64,000 nucleotides of DNA, from assembly GCF_001984105.1 (NCBI RefSeq), contig NZ_MTQM01000008.1, forward strand, positions 248,001-312,000, read 5' to 3'. Below, piece by piece: positions 33,639 through 42,417 of the stretch (positions are counted from its first letter, which is position 1; every line of letters starts with the position of its first letter). Source of the DNA: Microbacterium sp. CSI-V. Its GTDB lineage: Bacteria > Actinomycetota > Actinomycetes > Actinomycetales > Microbacteriaceae. Both the position numbers and the translations under genes were made by a program. The notes under the pieces were generated by a model, which was not told where the DNA came from, ran no database searches, and worked only from the letters and a program-made list of their open reading frames with translations.

Positions 33639-35081
33639 ATGAGCGATTCCGATGGTCCCATCAGCCCGAGCGCCGCGCTCCGCGCGGCTGCGGCCCACAC
33701 GTTCGCGCGCCTGGAACCCGGGCACGGGCAACCGCTCGCGCGCCACCTCGCCCTCCTGGCGGAAGCCGAGCCGGGCGCGACCCCCCTGATCTGGACAGAC
33801 ACCCGGGCGATGGTCCTCACCTCGATGCTGGTGGCACGCGCGCGTCATGACGCGCTCGGCGACGGCATCGAACTCGTGTCGCGCTACTTCGACAGCGGAC
33901 GTCTCACGCGTCCCGCGGCACTGTCGGGTCCGGCCCGCTCCGCGCTGTACGCGGGCGTCGCGGAGTACTGCGCCGCGGTCGGATGGCCGCAGATCGGTGG
34001 GCACTACGCGGCCGAGGCCCTGCTCTTCGCCGAGACCCCGGCGCAGCGCTACCGCGCGTTGAGCGTGCAGGCGTTGAATCTCGGGCTGAACGCCGAATAC
34101 CCCGGCGCGGCAAGGGCGATCGACGACGCGCGCCGGCTGTACGGCGACTGCGGGTGGGCCGCCGAGGACGTCTCGCACTGCATCCTGCTCGGAGACGGAT
34201 TCGTCGCTGCCAGCCGCGCGGAATCAGCACGTATGCACGCGATCGCCGACGAACTCGAGCACGCCCAGCCCGATGATCCGTATTGGGTCTTCAGCGCCGA
34301 GATGACCCGGGTAGCCGCGATGTTCATCGGCCGCTCAGTTCCGGAGGCACTCGCCAAGAGCTGGGAACTCCTGCACTCCTCGGGCCGTACGCGGAGCTTC
34401 CGGATCGTCCGCGGCCTGCTCCTCGGCCTGCACGCCGACATGCTCACCGCCCTCGGTGAGTACGAAGAGGCCCTCGCCGTGCTCGACAACGCCGTCACCA
34501 ACCCCGGCCATGCCGTGTGCTTCCCTATGCAGCGCTCGCGGACGCTCCTGCAGATGGGACGCGAGCGCGAGGTCATCGAGAACACGAACGCCTGTGTCGC
34601 CCTGCACGACGAACATTGCCTGCGCACCCTGACCCAGGTCCTGACTGTCCGCGCCGTCGCTTTCCTCCGGATGGGCGGCGAGAAGCGCGCACTGCAGAGC
34701 ATGGAGTCCGCGTTCCGGCTCATCCAACGCACGGGGGGTTCGATGATGCCGTTCCTCATGATCCCGTTCTCGGAGACCGACCTCCTTCTGGATCGTCTGT
34801 CGGCGACCACTCCCGACCTCGCGTCCGCGGCAGCGACGACGCGACAGATGCTGCCGAAGATCGCCGCCCCTTCCGCCCGCGACGATGCCTTCGCCGTGCT
34901 GACCACCACCGAGCGGGAGCTCGCGTACCTCCTCACCTCGAGCCTCGGCATCCCCGACATCGCGCGGGCGCGGAACGTGTCGGTGAACACCGTGAAGTCA
35001 CAGGTCCGGTCGATCTACGGCAAGCTGGGGGTGTCGAGCCGAGAGGATGCCGTCGCGTTGCTGCAGCGTCCGGACGAGTGA
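33639..35081 (+). CDS. LuxR-type regulator with helical repeat sensor (paralogue 2)
   Basis: A 480-residue paralogue of the preceding gene, colinear over its whole length. Nearly unchanged blocks include LEPGHGQPLARHLALLAE, NPGHAVCFPMQR, NACVALHDEHCLRTLT and the C-terminal helix-turn-helix VSVNTVKSQVRSIYGKLGVS. Other helices have diverged, so the pair is an old tandem duplication with kept ligand-pocket or dimer surfaces. The three invariant cysteines in AVCFPMQ and NACVALHDEHCL are notable. ATG preceded by GGAGG. Its stop overlaps the GntR gene start, tying both regulators together. Confidence 0.85.
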   Translation: MSDSDGPISPSAALRAAAAHTFARLEPGHGQPLARHLALLAEAEPGATPLIWTDTRAMVLTSMLVARARHDALGDGIELVSRYFDSGRLTRPAALSGPARSALYAGVAEYCAAVGWPQIGGHYAAEALLFAETPAQRYRALSVQALNLGLNAEYPGAARAIDDARRLYGDCGWAAEDVSHCILLGDGFVAASRAESARMHAIADELEHAQPDDPYWVFSAEMTRVAAMFIGRSVPEALAKSWELLHSSGRTRSFRIVRGLLLGLHADMLTALGEYEEALAVLDNAVTNPGHAVCFPMQRSRTLLQMGREREVIENTNACVALHDEHCLRTLTQVLTVRAVAFLRMGGEKRALQSMESAFRLIQRTGGSMMPFLMIPFSETDLLLDRLSATTPDLASAAATTRQMLPKIAAPSARDDAFAVLTTTERELAYLLTSSLGIPDIARARNVSVNTVKSQVRSIYGKLGVSSREDAVALLQRPDE

Positions 35082-35839
35082 CCGGGGAGCTCGCACCGAA
35101 CGAGGAGCCCATACGCGCGACAGACCAGGATGCCGTCATCGACCGGATCCTCGCGCTCTGGAGCGGCGATCTCGAGACGTTGCCGTCCGAACCGCGGCTC
35201 GCGGAGCTCACGGGGGCGAGCAGGGCCTCGGTCCGCGAAGCACTCGTCCGGCTCGAAGAGCGCGGGTACGTGCACCGGACGCAGGGGACGCGCACGACCC
35301 CCAACCGCCGGCTGCCCGACGTCGGGCGCCGGATCGACGAGCAGTTCGATCACTCCCTGTCGATCCGTGCGGCCGGATACGAGCCACGACTCGAGGTCGC
35401 GGCATCCGGGGTCCGGGTTCTCGCGGCAGGCGACCCCGAGCGGTTCGACGATCTGCCCGACGGCACGCGGGTGTTCCGCACCGTGAAGGTGTGGAGCGTC
35501 GACGGCACGCCGTACGCGCTGGCGGAAGACCTCGTCCCCCTGGCCCAGGTCGTCGACCTCGACCCCCGGCGGCCGGTGTTCGACCTGGCGGAAGAGGCCA
35601 ACGGCATCCGGGTCGCGTGGGAGACCCTGTGGGTCGACGCGGTGAGCCTGGATGCCGAGCGGGCGGCGCTGCTGTCGACGACGCCGGGTGTTCCGGTCGT
35701 CGAGATGACCTACTGCGGATACGGGACGGGCGACGACGTCGGTTACTGGTCGCGGGAGGTGCAGGTGTCCGCCCCCGCGGGGCTGCGGAACGCCCTCATC
35801 CGGCGCGTCCGCCACGATCGGGGCGTTTCGGGGTCGTAA
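35078..35839 (+). CDS. GntR-family regulator with UTRA-like sensor domain
   Basis: A 253-residue regulator. Residues about 15-80 form a GntR winged helix (LPSEPRLAELTGASRASVREALVRLEERGYV). The C-terminal part (YEPRLEVAASGVRVLAAG, FRTVKVWSVDGTPYALAEDLVPL, VVEMTYCGYG) resembles the UTRA ligand domain of HutC-type proteins. The GTG start overlaps the stop of the second LuxR-type gene. The paired TTGTCTGACA boxes 15 bases after its stop, in front of the ureidoglycolate lyase operon, are its likely targets. Confidence 0.85.
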   Translation: MTGELAPNEEPIRATDQDAVIDRILALWSGDLETLPSEPRLAELTGASRASVREALVRLEERGYVHRTQGTRTTPNRRLPDVGRRIDEQFDHSLSIRAAGYEPRLEVAASGVRVLAAGDPERFDDLPDGTRVFRTVKVWSVDGTPYALAEDLVPLAQVVDLDPRRPVFDLAEEANGIRVAWETLWVDAVSLDAERAALLSTTPGVPVVEMTYCGYGTGDDVGYWSREVQVSAPAGLRNALIRRVRHDRGVSGS

Positions 35840-35853
35840 CGAGGTCGTGAACG

Positions 35854-35896
35854 TGTCAGACAAGTTGTCCCAGGACTTGTCTGACAGACGTATCTT
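35854..35896 (+). promoter_or_regulatory. GntR-type double operator and leaderless promoter of the ureidoglycolate lyase gene
   Basis: TGTCAGACAAG (35854-35864) and its exact complement CTTGTCTGACA (35876-35886) are separated by 11 bases. Each arm has the TTGT-NNN-ACA form typical of GntR operators. Right after it a TATCTT -10 box (35891-35896) stands six bases before the ATG at 35903, so the message is leaderless and a bound regulator would cover the promoter. Confidence 0.75.
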
Positions 35897-35902
35897 CGGG
35901 GC

Positions 35903-36391
35903 ATGACCGAGCCGCTCCGCACCCACCCCCTCGCCGCCGCGACCATCACCGCCGAGGCGTTCGCCCCGTTCGGTGTCGTTCTGACCCCTATGGCAGACGG
36001 CACACCCTTCACGGCGGAAGAGGCCGTGCTCGACGTGTCCGCCGGCATCCCGCGCTTCTACCTGATGTCGCTCGACGACAAGAAGCCCGAGTTCGTCCGG
36101 GTCACGCGGCACCTCGAGACCACCCAGACCCTCATGGCCGTCGGCGACGTCGAGTGGACGATCGCCGTCGCGCCCGCCGGCATCGACGAGCCCACGCTCG
36201 ACGACCTGCGCGCGTTCCGGATCCCGGCACGCACCGCGATCACGATGCTCAAGGGCACGTGGCACGCCGGCCCGTTCTTCGCCGAGCCGAGCATGGACTT
36301 CGTCAACCTCGAGCTCGACGACACCAACGTCACCGATCACCACAACTTCCGTCTCGACGACACCTACGGCGTGCGCGTCGTCGTCGAGTGA
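35903..36391 (+). CDS. Ureidoglycolate lyase-like protein (AllA family)
   Basis: A 162-residue cupin-like protein of the AllA family: ITAEAFAPFGVVL at the N-terminus, TQTLMAVGDVEWTIAVAP in the middle and KGTWHAGPFF plus NLELDDTNVTDHHNF at the end, covering the metal or substrate site. AllA splits ureidoglycolate to glyoxylate and urea in allantoin breakdown. No other allantoin genes are nearby, so the true substrate may differ. It is the first gene behind the GntR operator and overlaps the flavoprotein gene (GTGA). Confidence 0.75.
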   Translation: MTEPLRTHPLAAATITAEAFAPFGVVLTPMADGTPFTAEEAVLDVSAGIPRFYLMSLDDKKPEFVRVTRHLETTQTLMAVGDVEWTIAVAPAGIDEPTLDDLRAFRIPARTAITMLKGTWHAGPFFAEPSMDFVNLELDDTNVTDHHNFRLDDTYGVRVVVE

Positions 36392-37842
36392 GCACCCTCA
36401 CCCCGCTCGCCGATGCGAGTGCTCGCCTGGCCGCCCTCGAACGCGAGGCCGCGCACCAGGAAGCACTGAGCGCCGGAGACGGACGGTCGTGGGTCGGCGA
36501 ACGCGACGGTGAACACCCGGTCGTGATCGTCGGCGGCGGACAGGCCGGGCTCGTGCTCGCCCGGGGCCTGCGCCGCCGCGGCATCGACGACGTCGTCGTC
36601 CTCGACTCCGCCCCGGTCGACGCCACCGGGCCGTGGACCACGTACGCGCGCATGCACACGCTGCGCACCCCGAAGGACATCGCGTGGCCGACGTGGGGCG
36701 TCCCAGCGGTGAGTCCGCGCGCGTGGTTCGAGGCCGTGTACGGCGCAGCAGCGTGGGACGACATCGCCTTCTTCCCGACCGTCGCGTGGCAGGGGTTCCT
36801 GCAGTGGTACCGCACGGTCGCCGGCATCGAGGTCGTCGGTTCCACCGCCGTCACGTCGATCACGCCGCCGGATGCCGACGGCCCCCTGCGCCTGCACCTC
36901 GAGGGCCCCGACGGCTCGTGGGTGCTCCTCGCCCGGCACGTCGTGCTCGCCACCGGCATCGAGGGCGCCGGGGGCCGGCAGGTTCCGGCGCTCCTCGACA
37001 CCCTCCCGGCCGAGCGGGTGCACCACACCCACGACGCGATCGATTTCGCCGCCCTCGCCGGGAAGCGCATCGGCATCCTGGGCGCCGGCACCGGCGCGTT
37101 CGACAACGCCGCCACCGCCCTCGAGCACGGCGCGGCCTCGGTCGACGTGCACATGCGGCGCCCCGAGATGCCGCAGGTCAGCCCCTACCGGTGGATGGAA
37201 TTCTCGGGCCTCATCGAGAACTACGGCTCGCTCACCGACGCGCAGAAGTGGACGTTCAACGTGCACCTGTCCGCCGTCGACCAGCCCGCGACGCAGAACG
37301 CGATCTGGCGCGCGCACGCCTTCGACGGCTTCCGTTTCCTAACGGCGTCGCCGTGGCGATCCGTCGAGTGGGACGGCACCGAGATCGTCGTGACGACGCC
37401 GCACGGCATCCATCGCTATGACGTCGTGATCGCCGCGACCGGGATCGTCGCGGATCTCTCGCGCCGCCCGGAACTGTCGACGGTGGCCCCGGATGCCACG
37501 CTCTGGAGCGATCGACTCACCCCGGCGCAGGTCGCGGAGAACCCCGGGCTCGCGGCGTTCCCGTACCTCGACGACGACTTCGGCCTCGTCAGCCGGAGTG
37601 CGGCCGCGGGGTCGGCGCTGTCGCGCATCCACATGTTCAACCACGGCGCGCGGATCAGCCAGGGCATGCTCAGCCACCAGATCCCGGGACTCGTCGGGGG
37701 CGCGACCAAGCTCGCCGCGGCGCTGTCGCGACGGCTCTTCACCCGCGACGCCGAGGCGCTGATGGCGGAGTACCTCGCCTACGACGTCCCGGTCGGGGTG
37801 CACGTCGGGCGGCGGCCCGTACCGGCGGACGTCACCGGGTGA
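36388..37842 (+). CDS. FAD/NAD(P)-binding oxidoreductase, flavin-monooxygenase-like
   Basis: A 484-residue protein. After a 45-residue helical lead, VVIVGGGQAGLVLARGL is an FAD-binding fold, VLATGIEGAG the ATG motif, and GKRIGILGAGTGAFDNAATAL an NAD(P) fold. This order matches FMO- or lysine-hydroxylase-like oxygenases, although the classic FxGxxxHxxxY motif is not obvious. Substrate unknown. Translationally coupled to the AllA-like gene, suggesting a small-molecule breakdown operon under the GntR regulator. Confidence 0.78.
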   Translation: MSTLTPLADASARLAALEREAAHQEALSAGDGRSWVGERDGEHPVVIVGGGQAGLVLARGLRRRGIDDVVVLDSAPVDATGPWTTYARMHTLRTPKDIAWPTWGVPAVSPRAWFEAVYGAAAWDDIAFFPTVAWQGFLQWYRTVAGIEVVGSTAVTSITPPDADGPLRLHLEGPDGSWVLLARHVVLATGIEGAGGRQVPALLDTLPAERVHHTHDAIDFAALAGKRIGILGAGTGAFDNAATALEHGAASVDVHMRRPEMPQVSPYRWMEFSGLIENYGSLTDAQKWTFNVHLSAVDQPATQNAIWRAHAFDGFRFLTASPWRSVEWDGTEIVVTTPHGIHRYDVVIAATGIVADLSRRPELSTVAPDATLWSDRLTPAQVAENPGLAAFPYLDDDFGLVSRSAAAGSALSRIHMFNHGARISQGMLSHQIPGLVGGATKLAAALSRRLFTRDAEALMAEYLAYDVPVGVHVGRRPVPADVTG

Positions 37843-37903
37843 ACCGGCTGCGCCGCGTGTCCGCGGGGCCGCGGTCGCCGGACCCGCGGGTAGCGTGGGG
37901 CGA

Positions 37904-38827
37904 GTGACTTCCCCGCTGATCGTGTCCGTGCCCACCGCGCAGCTCCGCGACGATCTGCAGCCCCTGCCCGAGGGCGTGGAGGTGCTCGTCTGGGACATGA
38001 CGGATGCCGCTCCCCGCCCGCACATCGACATCGTGGTGCCGCCGTACATGTCGATGGACGGCGTCATCGCGCGCCTGACCGAGGTGACGACGCGGCTCGT
38101 GCAGGGCCAATCGATCGGGTACGACAACGTCGAGGGGCGCCTCCCCGAGGGCATCGTGTTCGCCAACGCCACCAGCGTCCACGAGACGGCGACCGCCGAA
38201 CTCGCCGTCGCCCTCGCCCTCGCGGCCCAGCGCGCGCTTGCGGACTTCGTCCGCGCGCAGGACCGGGCGGAGTGGGAGGGGAAGTGGACACCGGGCCTCG
38301 CCGACGCCCGCGTCACTCTGCTCGGTTTCGGCGGTGTCGGGCGCGCCATCGCGGCGAGGCTGAAGCCCTTCGAGGTCGATCTCCGCGCGGTCGCGTCGCA
38401 CGGACGACTGCAGGACGACGTCGAGGTCCTCCCCCTCGGCGAGCTGTACGACGTCCTCGCCGCCACCGACGTGCTGATCGTGTCGCTCCCCGGCGGCGAC
38501 AAGACCCAGCACCTCGTCGACGACGCCGCGCTGTCGGCCCTGCCCGACGGAGCGCTCGTCGTGAACGTCGGCCGCGGCCCCGTGATCGACACCGACGCCC
38601 TCGTCGACCACGTGCGGCGCGGGCGCATCCGCGCGGCGCTGGACGTCACCGACCCCGAGCCGCTGCCCGCCGACCACCCGCTGTGGACTCTCGAGGGCGT
38701 GCTCATCGCGCCGCACGTCGGCGGCGCCACAGGAGCGATGCGTCCCCGGATCGCGCGGCTCGTCCGCCGGCAGATCGAGCACTTCCTCGCGGGCGAAGAG
38801 CCCGAGAACGTGGTGCTGCGCGGCTGA
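37904..38827 (+). CDS. D-2-hydroxyacid dehydrogenase, GhrA/SerA-like
   Basis: A 307-residue NAD(P)-dependent dehydrogenase. The nucleotide fold is VTLLGFGGVGRAIAARL; catalytic Arg in VNVGRGPVID, Glu in VTDPEPLPADHPLW and His in IAPHVGGAT. Such enzymes reduce glyoxylate, hydroxypyruvate or related 2-oxoacids. If the AllA-like enzyme two genes upstream forms glyoxylate, this enzyme could reduce it; that is an inference from position. The GTG at 37904 has a TAGCGT box seven bases before it (37891-37896) and is read as leaderless, so it has its own promoter. Confidence 0.88.
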   Translation: MTSPLIVSVPTAQLRDDLQPLPEGVEVLVWDMTDAAPRPHIDIVVPPYMSMDGVIARLTEVTTRLVQGQSIGYDNVEGRLPEGIVFANATSVHETATAELAVALALAAQRALADFVRAQDRAEWEGKWTPGLADARVTLLGFGGVGRAIAARLKPFEVDLRAVASHGRLQDDVEVLPLGELYDVLAATDVLIVSLPGGDKTQHLVDDAALSALPDGALVVNVGRGPVIDTDALVDHVRRGRIRAALDVTDPEPLPADHPLWTLEGVLIAPHVGGATGAMRPRIARLVRRQIEHFLAGEEPENVVLRG

Positions 38828-38835
38828 TCCGCCGT

Positions 38836-39651
38836 TCAGCCGGCCGCGCGTGCGGCGTACGTGTTCGCCGTGGCGGCGACGTCGTCGACGTAGCTGTCGA
38901 GGTGGTTGTACGAGAAGATCGCCCGCCGCCAGCCGGAGGCGCTCGTCATCTCGCCGGCGGCGCACAGGTAGCGGCCCGCGGCGAGCGCGGCGTCGTCGAT
39001 CTGGTTCGGGTCGGCCACCCCGTCGCCGTTGCCGTCGGCTCCCCACCGCTGCCACGTCGCGGGGATGAACTGCAACGGGCCCACGGCGCGGTCCCAGGTG
39101 GCATCCCCGTCCCAGCGTCCGCCGTCGGTGTCGCCGATCGCAGCGCTGGCGGTGCCGTCGAGGGGGATGCCGCGGATCGCCGGCTGCGGATACCCCGCGT
39201 CGTCGAGGTGACCACCGGAGTGCGTGCCGTGGGCGGATTCGATGGCGCCGATCCCCGCGAGGGTGTTCCAGCCGAGCCCGCAGCCCGGCTGTTCGGCCTT
39301 CAGCGTGAGCGCGGCCGACGCGTAGGCGCGCAGGGCCCGCTCCGGGATGCCGGTCGCCGCCGCCGTGCGGGCGGTCCAGGCCGGATCGGCGGGGACGATC
39401 TCCGCGAGGGGCGGGGCCGACGGCACGGGAACCGCGGTCGGCACGGGGGCGGAGGCCGGCGCGTCGGCGACGGGCGCGGCATCCGGCTCGACCGCGGGGG
39501 CGTACGCCCCCACCCTCTCCTCGAGGGGACGCTCACGGCCGACGGCCTGCGACGACACGACGAGGGCGATCGCGATCACGACGAAGAGCACCGCCGCGAC
39601 GGCGGCGGCGATCGAAGACCACGAGCGTCCGCGGTCGGCGTCGAGATCCAC
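38836..39651 (-). CDS. Membrane-anchored lytic transglycosylase-like protein
   Basis: A 271-residue protein: N-terminal membrane anchor (residues about 12-34), an Ala/Pro-rich linker to about residue 85, then a lysozyme-like domain. The probable catalytic Glu138 is in LAGIGAIESAHG; GPLQFIPATWQRWG (residues about 191-204) and the aspartate-rich DGNGDGVADPNQ loop follow, as in the MltB-like actinobacterial group. Known role of the group: cutting peptidoglycan glycan strands during growth. GTG start. Tail-to-tail with the dehydrogenase gene, only eight bases apart. Confidence 0.85.
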   Translation of the reverse strand: MDLDADRGRSWSSIAAAVAAVLFVVIAIALVVSSQAVGRERPLEERVGAYAPAVEPDAAPVADAPASAPVPTAVPVPSAPPLAEIVPADPAWTARTAAATGIPERALRAYASAALTLKAEQPGCGLGWNTLAGIGAIESAHGTHSGGHLDDAGYPQPAIRGIPLDGTASAAIGDTDGGRWDGDATWDRAVGPLQFIPATWQRWGADGNGDGVADPNQIDDAALAAGRYLCAAGEMTSASGWRRAIFSYNHLDSYVDDVAATANTYAARAAG

Positions 39652-39773
39652 GCGGACCCTCCCTCGGCATCCACCCGGGTAAGGAACGCCGCGGCGAGAC
39701 TAGCCACGCGAGGCGACGTGCGGGTGAACGGCGGCCGTCGAGCCGGGGCGCCGCGGCACGCTCGTCCGGTTCG

Positions 39774-39824
39774 GTGTCCAAGACACGCGGATGCGTCGCG
39801 AGGGCGTCCGCGTGTCTTGGACAC
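39774..39824. repeat. Hairpin repeat, family A copy 3
   Basis: Perfect 18-bp arms GTGTCCAAGACACGCGGA (39774-39791) and complement (39807-39824) with a 15-base loop, the same arm sequence as copy 1. Located between the transglycosylase promoter and the end of the ROK gene. All three copies keep an equal loop length of 15 while the loop sequence varies. Confidence 0.9.
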
Positions 39825-39892
39825 TCAACCGGGAGAGGGGGCACCGAACTCGGAGGAGGCACCGAGCGCGGCCGGATGCCGCGGGACCGGCG

Positions 39893-41104
39893 TCAGCCGC
39901 GGAACCCGGCCGGATTCGCGAGGAGGTCGGCGAAGGCGAGCTCGGCGGGGCCGATGAGCATCAGGCGCGAGCGCAGGTGCGCGCGTTCGAGACGGATCGT
40001 ACGGCCGTCCGCGCCCAGCGGGTGCACGCGTACCGCCTCGGCCAGACGCTCGCGGCTGACCGACAGCAGCGCGCCGAGATATCCCGACAGCACGACCGTC
40101 TCGGGACTGAAGGCGTTGACGAAGTTCGTCAGCGCCAGCGAGAGCACCTCGACCTGGCGCGTCACCTCCGCGAGCACCCGGGGATCGCGGGCGACGCCGA
40201 GCTCCACGTCGAGTTCGTCCTCGTCGAGCTTCCGCCGGCCGAGCAGCGGCTCGAGGAGGTCGAGCCGGACCTCGGCTTCGAGGCATCCCTTGCGTCCGCA
40301 CACGCACGTGCGGCCGCGCGGGTCGACGACGGTGTGGCCCAGTTCGCCGGCGTAGCCGGAGGTTCCCCGCAGGAGCGTGCCGTCGATGATCAGGCCGCCG
40401 CCGATGCTGTGCATCGCGCCGCCGAGGTAGAGCAGGTTGGAGACGCCGACGCCCACGCCGAACCGCGACTCGGCGAGCGCGCCGATGCTCGCGTCGTTTC
40501 CGGCGGAGACCTGGATGCCGAGTTCGTCGCTCAACCGCGCGGCCACCGGATCCCGGCGCCACCCGAGGGTGGGCGACACCAGCACGGAGCCGTTGGCGTT
40601 GACGAGTCCCGGGACGGCGAGGCCGGCGCCGACGACCCGGTAGTGGCGGTCGATGTCGGCGCGCATCGCCTCGACCGAGGAGGCGACGATCTGCACGAAG
40701 CGGCGGGGCGACGGCGCGCTCGCGGTGTCGTGGCGCAGCCGCGCGTGGACGACGCCGCCGAGCCCGACGAGGGCGACCGTCACGGCGTGGGGCTCGGCCC
40801 GCACGCTCAGCGCGGCGACGTGATCCTCGGGCTCGATGTCGAGCGTGGGGCGGCCGACCTTACCGGTGCGTTCGCCGGCGGCGACCTCGCGGACGAGTCC
40901 CAGTTCGGTCAGCTCCATGACGAGGCCCGTGACCGTCGAGCGGTTCAGGCCGATCGTCGCGCCCAGCTGTGCGCGTGAGAGCGCTCCCCGGAGGTGCAGC
41001 ATCGACAAGACGGACGCGAGGTTCTGCTGACGGATCAGGTCGTTCGTCGTACGACCTGAGGGTGGTGCGAGCGGCGTGGCGGGCTCGAACACGGCAGGGG
41101 TCAT
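39893..41104 (-). CDS. ROK-family transcriptional repressor
   Basis: A 403-residue XylR/NagC-type repressor. The winged helix (LRGALSRAQLGATIGLNRSTVTGLV) is at residues about 38-62. The sugar-kinase-like domain has the ROK zinc site GHTVV (His257) with CVCGRKGCLEA (Cys267, 269, 274). It stands 87 bases after the end of the ChvE-GguAB transporter on the same strand and is the likely regulator of that operon, responding to the imported sugar or its phosphate. A GGGGGAGGTG site precedes the ATG. Confidence 0.92.
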   Translation of the reverse strand: MTPAVFEPATPLAPPSGRTTNDLIRQQNLASVLSMLHLRGALSRAQLGATIGLNRSTVTGLVMELTELGLVREVAAGERTGKVGRPTLDIEPEDHVAALSVRAEPHAVTVALVGLGGVVHARLRHDTASAPSPRRFVQIVASSVEAMRADIDRHYRVVGAGLAVPGLVNANGSVLVSPTLGWRRDPVAARLSDELGIQVSAGNDASIGALAESRFGVGVGVSNLLYLGGAMHSIGGGLIIDGTLLRGTSGYAGELGHTVVDPRGRTCVCGRKGCLEAEVRLDLLEPLLGRRKLDEDELDVELGVARDPRVLAEVTRQVEVLSLALTNFVNAFSPETVVLSGYLGALLSVSRERLAEAVRVHPLGADGRTIRLERAHLRSRLMLIGPAELAFADLLANPAGFRG

Positions 41105-41191
41105 GAGGGCACCTCCCCCATTCTCGCATCGACGGCCCCCCGGTTACGGCCGGTGTGGGGAGCACGGCGGACGGCCGCGCTCCCCACCCGA

Positions 41192-42412
41192 TCAGACACC
41201 GCCGTTGCGTCGCTTGTTGAAGATGTCGAACGCGACGGCCAGGAGCAGAACGATGCCCTTGATCGCCATCTGCCAGGCCGCGTCGACGCTGAGGATGGAC
41301 AGGCCCATGTTGAGCACGCCCATGACCAGACCACCGACGACGGCGCCGACGACCGTACCGATACCGCCCTGGACCGCGGCGCCACCGATGAACACCGCCG
41401 CGATGGCATCCAGTTCGTAGTTCTGACCGGCGGATGCCACGGCCCCACCGGCGCGAGCGGTGCTGACCACCGCGGCGAGACCGGCGAGCACACCCATGTT
41501 GACGAAGATGAAGAAGTTGACCCACTTCGTCTTCACGCCGCTCATCACGGCGGCGAACAGGTTGCCGCCCATCGCGTAGATGTGCCGACCGAACGTCGTG
41601 CGGTTGAGCACGAACGTGTACGCCAGCACGAGCACGGCGAGGATGATGAGCACGATCGGCGTGCCGTTGTAGGCGGCGATGGTGAAGGCGACGGCCATGA
41701 TCGCCACGACGGCGATCGCGTTCTTCAGCCAGAACGACCACGCGACCTCGCGGGGCAGCTCGAGGCGGCGGAGCGTCGCACGGGTGCGCAGCTGCTGGAC
41801 GATGAGCAGGACGCTCGCGATCGCGCCGAGCACGAGGGTGAGGCTGTCCCAGTTGCCGACGTAGCCGAGCACGGGCGGGAGCCATCCGGCACCGATGGCG
41901 GTGAACCCGTCGGGCAGACCGCTGATCGTGCCGCCGGTGAGGAGGACGAGCGTGAGCCCGCGGAAGAGCAGCATGCCCGCGAGCGTGACGATGAACGCGG
42001 GTATCCCGACGAAGGCGACCCAGAAGCCCTGCCACGCGCCGACGATCGCGCCGACGACGAGCGACAGGACGACCGCGATGTACCAGGGCAGACCCCATTG
42101 GTTCATGGCGATCGCCGCGATCGCGCCGACCATGGCGACGACCGAACCGACCGACAGGTCGATGTGGCCGGCGATGATGACCATCACCATGCCGATCGCG
42201 AGGATCAGGACGTACGCGTTCTGCTGGATGAGGTTGTTGACGTTGCCCGGCATGAGCAGGCGCCCGCCGGTGAGCACCTGGAACAGCACGATGATGATGA
42301 CCAGGGCAGCGAGGATGCCGAACTGCCGGAAGTTGATGCGCGCGAGCAGACCGCGGCGGCGCGGTCCCGGTTGCGTCGGCGCTTCGACCGTCTGGGTGGA
42401 TGCGGTGGCCAT
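41192..42412 (-). CDS. gguB: Monosaccharide ABC transporter permease (GguB/XylH-like)
   Basis: A 406-residue permease with 10 or more hydrophobic segments of the RbsC/XylH type. VIIAGHIDLSVGSVVAM and GIPAFIVTLAGMLLFRG are the family signatures. Last gene of the three-gene importer; five bases after the ATPase gene. The closest described system is the multiple-monosaccharide transporter ChvE-GguA-GguB (galactose, arabinose, xylose, glucose); the exact sugar here is unknown. Confidence 0.9.
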   Translation of the reverse strand: MATASTQTVEAPTQPGPRRRGLLARINFRQFGILAALVIIIVLFQVLTGGRLLMPGNVNNLIQQNAYVLILAIGMVMVIIAGHIDLSVGSVVAMVGAIAAIAMNQWGLPWYIAVVLSLVVGAIVGAWQGFWVAFVGIPAFIVTLAGMLLFRGLTLVLLTGGTISGLPDGFTAIGAGWLPPVLGYVGNWDSLTLVLGAIASVLLIVQQLRTRATLRRLELPREVAWSFWLKNAIAVVAIMAVAFTIAAYNGTPIVLIILAVLVLAYTFVLNRTTFGRHIYAMGGNLFAAVMSGVKTKWVNFFIFVNMGVLAGLAAVVSTARAGGAVASAGQNYELDAIAAVFIGGAAVQGGIGTVVGAVVGGLVMGVLNMGLSILSVDAAWQMAIKGIVLLLAVAFDIFNKRRNGGV

Positions 42413-42417
42413 TGCTG

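Noticed and set aside
40976..40989. CebR-like site TGAGAGCGCTCCCC
   Set aside because: It lies within the ROK coding sequence, in the helix-turn-helix codons, and away from any promoter; probably chance.
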